DNA of 11,834 bases from Oscillospiraceae bacterium (GTDB lineage Bacteria > Bacillota_A > Clostridia > Oscillospirales > Oscillospiraceae), in assembly GCA_017396725.1 (NCBI GenBank), contig JAFQLA010000144.1, positions 1 to 11,834 of the forward strand. The letters run 5' to 3'. The first letter of the stretch is position 1, and each line of letters starts with the position of its first letter. The notes below the pieces were generated by a model. That model was not told where the DNA came from, searched no databases, and was given only the letters and a program-made list of their open reading frames with translations. The position numbers and the translations under genes are program-made. Shown one piece after another: positions 1 to 5,866 of this stretch.

Positions 1-2
1 AA

Positions 3-806
3 ATCACCAACAAAGAGGATAAGCCCGGCATCGACATCCGCATCAAGGACGGTACCAAGGGTGAAAAGTGCTATATCCCCGTTATCATCTCCAAGATCGG
101 CATCACCGAAATGGTCTATAACGATTTCTACATCGGCGAAAACTGCGATGTGGAGATCATGGCCGGCTGCGGCATCCACAACTCCGGCTGCAACGAATCC
201 CGCCATGACGGTATCCACACCTTCTATGTGGGCAAAAACTCCACCGTGCGCTACGCTGAAAAGCATTACGGCGAAAATGACGCCGAGGCCACCGGCAAAA
301 ACATCATGAATCCCCAGACCGTGGTCTATCTGGAAGAGGGCGCTACCCTCCACATGGAATCCACCCAGATCCGCGGCGTGGACTCCACCAAGCGCTTTAC
401 CAAGATCGTCTGCGGCGCAGGAGCCGAGGCCATCATCACCGAGCGCCTTCTGACCCACGGCGTGCAGGAAGCCACCTCCGAAATGGAGATCGAGCTCAAC
501 GGCGACGATGCCAAGAGCCGCGTCATCTCCCGCTCCGTGGCGCAGGACGATTCCTATCAGCTCTTCTATCCCCGCATGGTAGGCAACGCCCGCTCCTTCG
601 GCCATGTCCAGTGCGACTCCATCATCATGGGCAACGCCCGCATCCGCTCCATTCCCGAGATCGCCGCCAACTCCACCGAGGCCCAGCTCATCCACGAAGC
701 TGCCATCGGCAAGATCGCAGGCGACCAGCTTCTGAAGCTTCAGACACTGGGCCTCACCGCCGAAGAGGCGGAGGACTGCATCCTCAAGGGCTTTTTGGCA
801 GAATAA
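3..806 (+). CDS. SufB/SufD-family Fe-S cluster assembly protein (5' truncated)
   Basis: This is the C-terminal 267 residues of a SufB/SufD-family scaffold; the reading frame is open from base 3 and the true start lies upstream of the window. In the SUF pathway such proteins pair with the SufC ATPase in the cytoplasm to build iron-sulfur clusters. The visible part is the right-handed beta-helix core (for example GIHTFYVGKNSTVRYAEKHYG near bases 213-272 shows the repeating strand pattern) and the C-terminal helical segment. That segment carries the SufB-type His-Glu pair (codons 693-698, in IHEAAIGKI) followed by DQLLKLQTLGL and a terminal GFLAE. A SufC gene is expected just upstream but is not visible. 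The His-Glu pair favours a SufB-like role over SufD, but the truncation prevents a firm assignment. The TIR gene follows 35 bases downstream with no convincing terminator between them. Confidence 0.88.
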   Translation: MTNKEDKPGIDIRIKDGTKGEKCYIPVIISKIGITEMVYNDFYIGENCDVEIMAGCGIHNSGCNESRHDGIHTFYVGKNSTVRYAEKHYGENDAEATGKNIMNPQTVVYLEEGATLHMESTQIRGVDSTKRFTKIVCGAGAEAIITERLLTHGVQEATSEMEIELNGDDAKSRVISRSVAQDDSYQLFYPRMVGNARSFGHVQCDSIIMGNARIRSIPEIAANSTEAQLIHEAAIGKIAGDQLLKLQTLGLTAEEAEDCILKGFLAE

Positions 807-841
807 CCATCCCCGCAAAAATATAAAAAAGGGGTTTTCTT

Positions 842-1714
842 ATGGATAACAAGAATGTTTTCATCAGCTATAAGGCAGAAGAGATCGCCGAGGCCACTTG
901 GGTCAGATCCGTGCTGGAGACCAACGGCATCTCCTGCTGGATGGCTCCCGCCTGCATTCCCGGCGGCTCCAGCTATGCCTCCGAGATCCCCCAGGCCATC
1001 CGCGGCTGCAGCGTTTTCGTGCTGATCCTTTCCCAGAAGGCGCAGGACTCCAAGTGGGTCTCCCGCGAGGTGGACCTTGCCATCAACGAAGGCAAGACCA
1101 TTCCCCCCTTCATGCTGGAAAACTGCCCGCTGAAGGATGAATTCAACTTCTACCTTACCAATGTCCAGCGCTATGCCGCTTATGAGAGCAAATCCGCCGC
1201 CATTGAAAAGATGGTGCGTGAGATCTGGGCCATGCTGCATATCAATCCCACTGCCATGGCCGCCGAAGCACCTGCCGCTCCCGCCGAGCCTGCCGCGCCT
1301 GCGGCACCCGTGGCACCTGCTGCTCCTGCTACTGTACCCACGGCTCCTGTGGCTGCTCCCGCGGCGCCTGCAGCTCCCGCTCCCGCATCCCCCGTATCGG
1401 TTCTGCCCGAGAGAACCAAGCTGGATATTCTGGCCCTTGTGAGCGTGATTCTGGGCGCGCTGGCTGTTTTCACGCTGGGTCTCACCTTCGTGCTGGAGAT
1501 CGCGGCCCTTGTGCTGGCATTCTTAGGTCCCAAGCGCCAGCAGGAAAAGCTGCTCCGCGGCAGAGGTCTTTCCATTGCCGGCGCGGTGCTGGGTTCCATC
1601 GCCGTAGCCATTGTGCTTCTGGGCTTCCTCATGGGCCCCGGCCTCATCATCGCGGCAGTGATCCTTGCGCCCGTCTGGTTCTTCTTTGTGAAGACGCTGA
1701 AAAAATATCGGTAA
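842..1714 (+). CDS. TIR-domain protein with Ala/Pro linker and DUF4190-like membrane domain
   Basis: This 290-residue protein has three parts. Residues 3-132 form a bacterial TIR domain (TIR_2 type): it opens with VFISYK, has the box CWMAPACIPGG at 32-42, and carries SREVDLAI at 74-81. Glu76 sits where the NAD-cleaving glutamate of enzymatic TIR domains is found. Residues 142-187 are a low-complexity Ala/Pro/Val linker. Residues 193-283 hold two to three hydrophobic segments (about 195-229, 244-263, 266-283) separated by KRQQEKLLRGRGLSIAG, the layout of DUF4190 membrane domains. The TIR domain is therefore probably held on the cytoplasmic face of the membrane. Known bacterial TIR domains include NAD-consuming defence effectors and protein-interaction modules; which applies here is unknown. 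The start is supported by AAGGGG (829-834), 7 bases before the ATG. It lies 35 bases after the Suf gene and ends at a strong hairpin. Confidence 0.85.
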   Translation: MDNKNVFISYKAEEIAEATWVRSVLETNGISCWMAPACIPGGSSYASEIPQAIRGCSVFVLILSQKAQDSKWVSREVDLAINEGKTIPPFMLENCPLKDEFNFYLTNVQRYAAYESKSAAIEKMVREIWAMLHINPTAMAAEAPAAPAEPAAPAAPVAPAAPATVPTAPVAAPAAPAAPAPASPVSVLPERTKLDILALVSVILGALAVFTLGLTFVLEIAALVLAFLGPKRQQEKLLRGRGLSIAGAVLGSIAVAIVLLGFLMGPGLIIAAVILAPVWFFFVKTLKKYR

Positions 1715-1718
1715 GAAA

Positions 1719-1755
1719 AAAGCTCGTGAGTAAACCTCACGAGCTTTCTTTTTTT
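1719..1755. terminator. Bidirectional intrinsic terminator between convergent genes
   Basis: A perfect 12-base-pair stem (AAAGCTCGTGAG at 1719-1730 against CTCACGAGCTTT at 1736-1747) encloses a five-base loop TAAAC. It is followed on the plus strand by CTTTTTTT. The minus strand also reads a T-rich tract after the stem (complement of 1714-1720), so the hairpin can end both the TIR transcript and the convergent minus-strand operon. Confidence 0.92.
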
Positions 1756-1758
1756 GCT

Positions 1759-2265
1759 TTATTTCTTTTCGTCGGTGAATTCCTTCAGCGCTTCGCCCAC
1801 GGCTTTTTCCTTTTCCGCTTTGGCCTGCTCCTTCTGCTTTTTGCGGCGCTTTTCGCTCTTCTCCCGCTCATGCAGCATCTTGAGCACAAGGCCCGCGATC
1901 ATACCCACCAGCGCGGCAGCCGCCACGATGATGATGCGGGGCCATGTGGCATAGCCACGGAAGGCGATAAGCTCATAGAGGAAGAGCAGCGCCACCTGCA
2001 CCACGGGGGAGAGCCAGAAAAGGAAGCTCTTGCAATACCCCATAAGGCCGGAAGTCAAAAAGGCGCTCAGCGGCAAGATCACGAAAACCACCGTGGGGAA
2101 ATACTTCCACCAGTTGGATTCTTCTCCCAGCGAGAAACGCCATATAGTTACCGCGATGTAGACCGCCAAAGCCAGCGCGTAAAAAATAACCGCTGTGACT
2201 CTGCTTTTTTTGCCGCCTTTTACCGGCGCGGCCTCCACCTGCTTGTTCACTTCTCTTTTACCCAT
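1759..2265 (-). CDS. Hypothetical four-helix membrane protein with charged C-terminal tail
   Basis: This 168-residue protein is not recognised as a named family. It has a basic N-terminus (residues 1-21), four predicted membrane segments at about 22-42, 55-75, 79-101 and 109-131, and a highly charged Lys/Glu-rich helical tail (132-168) that probably lies in the cytoplasm and could form a coiled coil. There is no signal peptide and no catalytic motif. The ATG is preceded by a near-ideal AGGAGG. That site overlaps the TAG stop of the upstream FkbM-type methyltransferase gene, so the two are almost certainly co-transcribed and probably translationally coupled. The gene ends 11 bases from the shared bidirectional hairpin. 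No function can be assigned from sequence; the operon partner suggests only a loose link to methylation or glycan-type modification. Confidence 0.8.
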   Translation of the reverse strand: MGKREVNKQVEAAPVKGGKKSRVTAVIFYALALAVYIAVTIWRFSLGEESNWWKYFPTVVFVILPLSAFLTSGLMGYCKSFLFWLSPVVQVALLFLYELIAFRGYATWPRIIIVAAAALVGMIAGLVLKMLHEREKSEKRRKKQKEQAKAEKEKAVGEALKEFTDEKK

Positions 2266-2273
2266 GGTACGGA

Positions 2274-2279
2274 CCTCCT
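2274..2279 (-). promoter_or_regulatory. Ribosome binding site overlapping the upstream stop codon
   Basis: On the minus strand the sequence reads TAGGAGG: the TAG stop of the methyltransferase gene (2280-2278) shares bases with the AGGAGG ribosome binding site of the membrane-protein gene, whose ATG lies 8 bases further on. This fixes the downstream start and suggests translational coupling. Confidence 0.85.
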
Positions 2280-3300
2280 ACAAAAAGTAATAGTTGATGT
2301 CCCACGCGGGAATATAGGGGTGATGCCGAAGGTATACGCGGTAATCGGGGCAGATCTCCTTCACCTGCAGGGGGATGGCAAAAAGATCCTCCGTGCGGTG
2401 GTAGGCGGAGATCAGCATTTTGGGGCGGCAGCGGCGGATGGTCTCCGCTCCGCCGCAGATGGCGGCGCGCTCCTGCCCCTCCACATCCATTTTGATATAG
2501 CTTACGGCGCGGCCCCGAAGCAGATGATCCACGGTTTCGCACCGCACCACCGTTTCCTTGCCGCCCCGGGCATTGCCGCGGCCCTTGCCGGCAGAGAAGG
2601 TCATCTCCCCCACCGTATCGGCTATGCCCACATTGTAACATTCACAGTTTCGCAGCTGCGCCGTATTTTCCCTCAGGCGGCGGAAGTTCCGTCCGTCCGG
2701 CTCCACGCAGAGGATGGCCTCATAGCCTTCCACCCGATGCGAAAATTCCAGAGCGGTATCCCCCGTGTAGGCGCCAAGATCCAGATAGGTCTCGTTTGCG
2801 CCCAAAGAGAGGATATCCCACATCGCCTCACGGGGGCTGCGGGCACGGCGCAAAGACTCCGGCCGGCCGCTGAGCTTATAGTCCACAAGGTGACGGAATG
2901 TGGCTTTGGACTCTTCATCTGCCAGCATGTCATAGACCGCGCGGAGTTCTGCGGCGTGAGAGGCGGCATATTCTTTATCAAAGATGCCCTCTCCCACCAC
3001 GGGAACATCGGGGATGAAGGTCTCGTTTTCAGACGCCACTTTCTCGATCAGCGCCATCACATCTTCCCGCTGGGTGCCAAAGGCCACCAGCACCGTCATC
3101 TCTCCAAAGCGTTCCTTTGCCTCAGAATAGCTCACCACTTCAAAGCCGCGAAAGAGGTTGTGGCGGGCGAATCCGTCGCTGGCAAAAACGCCGGAGGCGG
3201 CAATGCCGCGGCGCTCCATTTCATCCAATATCTTGTCCGCGCCGTTGCCCATGCCGTAAAGCACAATGGGGCGGCGGGTTTCTTTGAGGTAATTCCACAT
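2278..3300 (-). CDS. FkbM-family SAM-dependent methyltransferase
   Basis: This 340-residue protein has an FkbM-type methyltransferase domain at about residues 155-330. SAM-binding motif I is YLDLGAYTGDT (172-182), the acidic loop VEPDG is at 199-203, and the family hallmark IKMDVEGQE is at 269-277, followed by KMLISAYHR and DLFAIP. FkbM enzymes usually O-methylate sugars, lipids or secondary metabolites; the substrate here is not deducible. Residues 1-100 form an extra alpha/beta domain beginning RPIVLYGMGNGADKIL, resembling a Rossmann-like nucleotide-sugar-binding module often found ahead of clostridial FkbM domains. The frame is open further upstream, but the ATG at 3300 is chosen because a promoter -10 lies at 3339-3334, just upstream, and GAGGG (3315-3311) precedes it by 10 bases. 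It is the first gene of a two-gene operon. Confidence 0.87.
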   Translation of the reverse strand: MWNYLKETRRPIVLYGMGNGADKILDEMERRGIAASGVFASDGFARHNLFRGFEVVSYSEAKERFGEMTVLVAFGTQREDVMALIEKVASENETFIPDVPVVGEGIFDKEYAASHAAELRAVYDMLADEESKATFRHLVDYKLSGRPESLRRARSPREAMWDILSLGANETYLDLGAYTGDTALEFSHRVEGYEAILCVEPDGRNFRRLRENTAQLRNCECYNVGIADTVGEMTFSAGKGRGNARGGKETVVRCETVDHLLRGRAVSYIKMDVEGQERAAICGGAETIRRCRPKMLISAYHRTEDLFAIPLQVKEICPDYRVYLRHHPYIPAWDINYYFL

Positions 3301-3333
3301 ATTTCGCGTTCCCTCATCGGAGAAGTTTTGTTC

Positions 3334-3361
3334 ATTGTACCACAATATTTTTAAAAAGCAA
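3334..3361 (-). promoter_or_regulatory. Sigma-70-type promoter for the FkbM methyltransferase operon
   Basis: On the minus strand, TTGCTT (3361-3356) and TACAAT (3339-3334) are separated by 16 bases, about 34 bases upstream of the chosen ATG. The -35 box lies only 8 bases from the -35 box of the divergent Smr promoter. Confidence 0.6.
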
Positions 3362-3369
3362 TAAATCCA

Positions 3370-3398
3370 TTGAAAAATAAGGCTTTTTAGGGTAAAAT
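3370..3398 (+). promoter_or_regulatory. Sigma-70-type promoter for the Smr / ArsC-like unit
   Basis: TTGAAA (3370-3375) and TAAAAT (3393-3398) are separated by exactly 17 bases. Transcription would begin near 3405, giving a leader of about 17 bases with GGGGTG just before the ATG at 3422. Confidence 0.72.
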
Positions 3399-3421
3399 CA
3401 ATTAAAAACCGGGGTGTAAAA

Positions 3422-3667
3422 ATGAGTACTGGGATCATTACTGTTGACCTCCACGGCAAGAACAAATTTCAAGCCAAGGTCACGATCGACGCGCAGCTGC
3501 GCCGCGCCGGAAACGGCGTTTACCGCATCCGTGTGATCCACGGCTGCCACGGCGGCACCGTGCTGCGGGACATGATCCGGGACGAATACGCCAAGCATCC
3601 GAAAGTCCGCCGATTGGAAACGGCAATCACAAACGGCAGCACCGACCTCGTGCTACGTGAATTTTGA
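3422..3667 (+). CDS. Single-domain Smr (small MutS-related) protein
   Basis: This 81-residue protein consists of little more than one Smr domain. The hallmark DLHG is at residues 9-12 and the second conserved element, IHGCHGGTVLRDMI, at 39-52, with His40-Gly41 and a Gly-rich turn. Smr domains, alone or at the C-terminus of MutS2, bind or nick nucleic acid; some act on branched DNA and others cleave mRNA at stalled ribosomes. This protein is shorter than most stand-alone Smr proteins and has no N-terminal extension, so its role is open. The ATG follows the promoter at 3370-3398 and a GGGGTG ribosome binding site. Its TGA stop overlaps the GAGGAGG ribosome binding site of the next gene, which points to coupled expression with the ArsC-like protein. 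Confidence 0.82.
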   Translation: MSTGIITVDLHGKNKFQAKVTIDAQLRRAGNGVYRIRVIHGCHGGTVLRDMIRDEYAKHPKVRRLETAITNGSTDLVLREF

Positions 3668-3678
3668 GGAGGCCCCCA

Positions 3679-4032
3679 ATGAAGTTCCTTTGCTATTCCA
3701 AGTGCTCCACCTGCCAGAAGGCGTCCAAATGGCTGGATAGCCATGGTGTAAAATACACCTCCCGCTGCATCAAGGCGGATAATCCCCGTCCTGATGAGCT
3801 GATCGAATGGTTCCGCAAGAGCGATCTTCCCCTCAAGAGCTTTTTCAACACCAGCGGTCAGGCTTACCGTGAGCTGGGTCTCAAGGGCAAGCTCGCCGAA
3901 ATGAGCGAAGCCCAGCAGATCGCGCTCCTTGCCACCAACGGCATGCTTCTGCGCCGCCCCATTCTGGTGGGTGACGATTTCGTGCTGGTAGGCTTCAAGG
4001 AAGAAGTCTGGAGCGAAGTGCTGGAAGCTTGA
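3679..4032 (+). CDS. ArsC/Spx-family thioredoxin-fold protein
   Basis: This 117-residue protein belongs to the arsenate reductase/Spx/YffB superfamily. It starts with the strand MKFLCYSKCSTC, which holds a Cys-X-X-Cys pair (Cys9, Cys12), and has KSFFNTSGQAYRELGL at 53-68 and RRPILVGDDFVLVGF at 92-106, the region that carries the conserved Arg-Pro. It is full length for the family. Members include glutaredoxin-linked arsenate reductases, the RNA-polymerase-binding redox regulator Spx, and uncharacterised YffB/YusI types. The lack of other ars genes nearby argues against a dedicated arsenic role, and the Cys-X-X-Cys suits a redox-sensing or uncharacterised family member. The ATG at 3679 is preferred over an upstream TTG (3664) because GAGGAGG (3666-3672) lies 6 bases before it. 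It is the second gene after smr. Confidence 0.85.
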   Translation: MKFLCYSKCSTCQKASKWLDSHGVKYTSRCIKADNPRPDELIEWFRKSDLPLKSFFNTSGQAYRELGLKGKLAEMSEAQQIALLATNGMLLRRPILVGDDFVLVGFKEEVWSEVLEA

Positions 4033-4048
4033 TTTACATTGAGAAAAC

Positions 4049-4080
4049 AAAAAGCACACGCTTTTGGCGTGTGCTTTTTT
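4049..4080. terminator. Bidirectional intrinsic terminator
   Basis: A perfect 11-base-pair stem (AAAGCACACGC at 4051-4061 against GCGTGTGCTTT at 4067-4077) with loop TTTTG is followed by a T run on the plus strand and flanked by an A run at 4049-4053 that gives the T run on the minus strand. It separates the ArsC-like gene from the convergent 64-residue gene. Confidence 0.92.
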
Positions 4081-4085
4081 GCCGC

Positions 4086-4280
4086 TCAGTAGGTCTGCAG
4101 GATACTGCTGACATAATTGCGCATCTCATCGCGTGACGAAATGCGGCGGGTGCCGTCAATAATATCGCGGCGCTCCACCTCCGTCAGCGAAAGAAAGCGG
4201 TCCATAGCGGCGCGGTTTTGCATCAGAGCATTTTTTAAGCCCTGCGGGAGTTCTTCTCCCCCGGTCTCAAGAGCGCTCAT
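4086..4280 (-). CDS. Small protein of unknown function, possibly YdeI/OmpD-associated-like
   Basis: This 64-residue soluble, helical protein begins with a short acidic stretch, then LPQGLKNALMQNRAAMDRFL (11-30), LTEVERRDII (32-41) and RRISSRDEMRNYVSSIL (45-61). The spacing (LP..L..AL, then F..L...ER, then I.SR.EM..YV..I) resembles the short helical C-terminal module of YdeI/OmpD-associated proteins, but the match is judged by eye and is weak. The start is supported by GAGGTG a few bases before the ATG, matching the 16S anti-Shine-Dalgarno. It lies 40 bases downstream of the DUF2156-GNAT gene with no terminator between, so it is probably the second gene of that transcript, which ends at the hairpin at 4049-4080. 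No function can be stated. Confidence 0.68.
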   Translation of the reverse strand: MSALETGGEELPQGLKNALMQNRAAMDRFLSLTEVERRDIIDGTRRISSRDEMRNYVSSILQTY

Positions 4281-4320
4281 GCCATCACCTCAAAAGGAAG
4301 TATACCCCGCCGCCGCAGGA

Positions 4321-5742
4321 TTATACGATTTTTTTGAAATAGAAGAAGGTCTCATCCTCGCCGTTGGGCCGCATGCAGGAAGAGAGCATCTTGTAAGAGG
4401 CTTCGTTTTCCTTGCTGCACTTGGCAACTACTGCGCCAAGACCCAGCTTGTAGAGCGCCCAGTCCGCCACAGCGGCAAAAGCCTCACGGCCGTAGCCCAT
4501 GCCCGCGTACTGCGGCGCGATGCGGCAGCCAAGCTCAGCGCTGCCCTTATAGTCAAAGCGGTAAAGCACCGCCTCGCCGATGAGTTTGCCATCCAGACGC
4601 ACGGCAAAATTCACCGCCTGACGGTTTTTGAAATCCTCACGGGCAACGCGCAGGAAATAGTCCTCCGTCAGCTCGCCCGTAAGATCCTCACGGTAATCGT
4701 AACCCCAAAGGCGGTTGCGCTCATCGTCAAGGCAGAGGGCATTGTAGGCCTCCCGATCTTCATCACGCAGCGCCGTCATGGTAAGGCGAGCGCTTTCCAC
4801 GGTGCCGATCTCCTCCACATTCCAAAGCTCATTTCGCAGCTCCAGACGGTTCTTGGCCGCCCGTTCGCTGGGAAGATACTGCAGTTTGGAGGTGCGAAGG
4901 CCCTTATCCCGGGCATCGTCCTCACGGTTGAAAACGGTGATCCCTGCCCCGTAATGCTGCGCGAAGGCATTGACCATGGTGGGATAGACCCCCTCATAGC
5001 CGTAGAGCGCCTTTTCAATGTGGATGATCAGCGTGGAGCCGCAACGCTCGGCAAGGCACACGGCAATAAGCCGCCCCTCATGTTCTATGCCGCCGGCACA
5101 GAACCAGGGTTTTTCCACATAGCGGAACATCTTTTTGGCAAGCTCCAGCTCGCGGCGAGCCATATCATCATTTCCCTTGGCGAAAACCGCCTCATAGTCC
5201 TGCCAGAACTGCTCCAGCCGCCCTTTATCCGCCGCCGTAATGGGGCAGAAGTCCGCGGTGGGATAGTTCTTGCGAAATTTATTGATATGGTTGCGCTGAC
5301 CGCTGTAGCGGCGGCCGGCAAAGGTCATCATATCCTCAGCGCGATAGAGATAGTCGCTCCAGGTGACAGGCCGGTGCAGCACCACATGGGGATAGCGTTC
5401 CAGAAGAGAGGGCACCTTTTCCGTGGGCACCACGGAATAAACGGGAACAATGCCGTGGTCGATGCAGTAATTATCCACCGTTTCCAGCGCCGCTTCCACA
5501 TCGCCGTTCTTGCCTGCCACGGGATAGTCAAACATATAGCTGCCGCCTGCACAGTTACGCACCACAAGGCAGCCTGCCACCTCCGCCCACGCAGGGTGAA
5601 GAACGCCGCGCCACATCAGCTTTACCCCCGCGGAATACTCGCAAAGGCGGTACTCGCAGTTTTGGTAATAGCGGCGCAGGCGGGGCGCATCCGCCACGGT
5701 AACATTTTTCCAGTTGATCTCGGTTCTCTTTACAGTCAGCAT
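4321..5742 (-). CDS. DUF2156 (LPG-synthase-like) and GNAT acetyltransferase fusion
   Basis: This 473-residue protein joins two acyltransferase-fold halves. Residues 10-300 form a DUF2156 domain, related to the C-terminal catalytic part of phosphatidylglycerol lysyltransferase; the signatures are RYSGQRNHINKFRKNYP (145-161) and FNREDDARDKGLRTSKLQYLP (271-291). Residues 317-473 form a RimJ/RimL-like GNAT domain, with the acetyl-CoA-binding motif Gln411-x-x-Gly414-x-Gly416 in RIAPQYAGMGYGREA and the ECSKENEASYKML-like element at 440-453 (here AKCSKENEASYKML). There are no membrane segments, so unlike MprF it is cytoplasmic. DUF2156 proteins are thought to move aminoacyl groups and GNATs move acetyl groups; neither substrate can be named. 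The start is supported by GAGGAG directly upstream and a good promoter at 5787-5815. The 64-residue gene follows in the same direction. Confidence 0.86.
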   Translation of the reverse strand: MLTVKRTEINWKNVTVADAPRLRRYYQNCEYRLCEYSAGVKLMWRGVLHPAWAEVAGCLVVRNCAGGSYMFDYPVAGKNGDVEAALETVDNYCIDHGIVPVYSVVPTEKVPSLLERYPHVVLHRPVTWSDYLYRAEDMMTFAGRRYSGQRNHINKFRKNYPTADFCPITAADKGRLEQFWQDYEAVFAKGNDDMARRELELAKKMFRYVEKPWFCAGGIEHEGRLIAVCLAERCGSTLIIHIEKALYGYEGVYPTMVNAFAQHYGAGITVFNREDDARDKGLRTSKLQYLPSERAAKNRLELRNELWNVEEIGTVESARLTMTALRDEDREAYNALCLDDERNRLWGYDYREDLTGELTEDYFLRVAREDFKNRQAVNFAVRLDGKLIGEAVLYRFDYKGSAELGCRIAPQYAGMGYGREAFAAVADWALYKLGLGAVVAKCSKENEASYKMLSSCMRPNGEDETFFYFKKIV

Positions 5743-5786
5743 GGTTCTCCTCGGTAAAATCGCTTTTCAAAATCAAAATTAAGTTC

Positions 5787-5815
5787 AGTATATCCGCAAT
5801 ATCGGTCTTTTTCAA
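5787..5815 (-). promoter_or_regulatory. Sigma-70-type promoter for the DUF2156-GNAT gene
   Basis: On the minus strand, TTGAAA (5815-5810) and TATACT (5792-5787) have an exact 17-base spacer. Transcription would start near 5780, giving a leader of about 38 bases before the ATG at 5742. The promoter lies just past the terminator of the upstream YwaF-type gene. Confidence 0.75.
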
Positions 5816-5829
5816 GCTTTTTTGCGCAC

Positions 5830-5856
5830 AAAAAGGGAGAGCTTTCGCTCTCCCTT
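5830..5856 (-). terminator. Intrinsic terminator of the YwaF-type gene
   Basis: A perfect 10-base-pair stem (AAGGGAGAGC at 5833-5842 against GCTCTCCCTT at 5847-5856) closes a four-base loop that reads GAAA, a stable tetraloop, on the minus strand. A short T run follows on the minus strand (complement of 5830-5834). It lies 10 bases past the stop codon of the membrane-protein gene. Confidence 0.85.
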
Positions 5857-5866
5857 CAGTTTTTCC

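Noticed and set aside
811..834. CCCC...GGGG inverted pair between the Suf gene and the TIR gene as a terminator
   Set aside because: The stem would have only four pairs with a 16-base A-rich loop. The GGGG is better explained as part of the TIR gene's ribosome binding site.
1265..1402. Repetitive GCT/CCC-rich stretch as a tandem repeat or mobile-element trace
   Set aside because: It is the low-complexity Ala/Pro/Val linker of the TIR protein; codons vary and there is no fixed repeat unit or flanking duplication.
1726..3354. Long plus-strand open frame opposite the FkbM methyltransferase and membrane protein
   Set aside because: The minus strand encodes complete methyltransferase motifs with good ribosome binding sites; the plus-strand product is His/Gly-rich with no recognisable domain and would start inside the terminator.
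3301..3465. N-terminal extension of the FkbM protein to an ATG at 3465
   Set aside because: The extension would cross both divergent promoters and the start of the Smr gene, and a -10 box plus ribosome binding site support the ATG at 3300.
3679..4032. Arsenic-resistance operon
   Set aside because: The ArsC-like protein has Cys-X-X-Cys and no arsR, arsB/acr3 or arsD neighbours, so it is more likely an Spx/YffB-type protein.
4117..5757. Long plus-strand open frame opposite the DUF2156-GNAT gene
   Set aside because: The minus-strand protein has signatures of two families and a well-placed promoter; the plus-strand frame has none and runs through the 64-residue gene as well.
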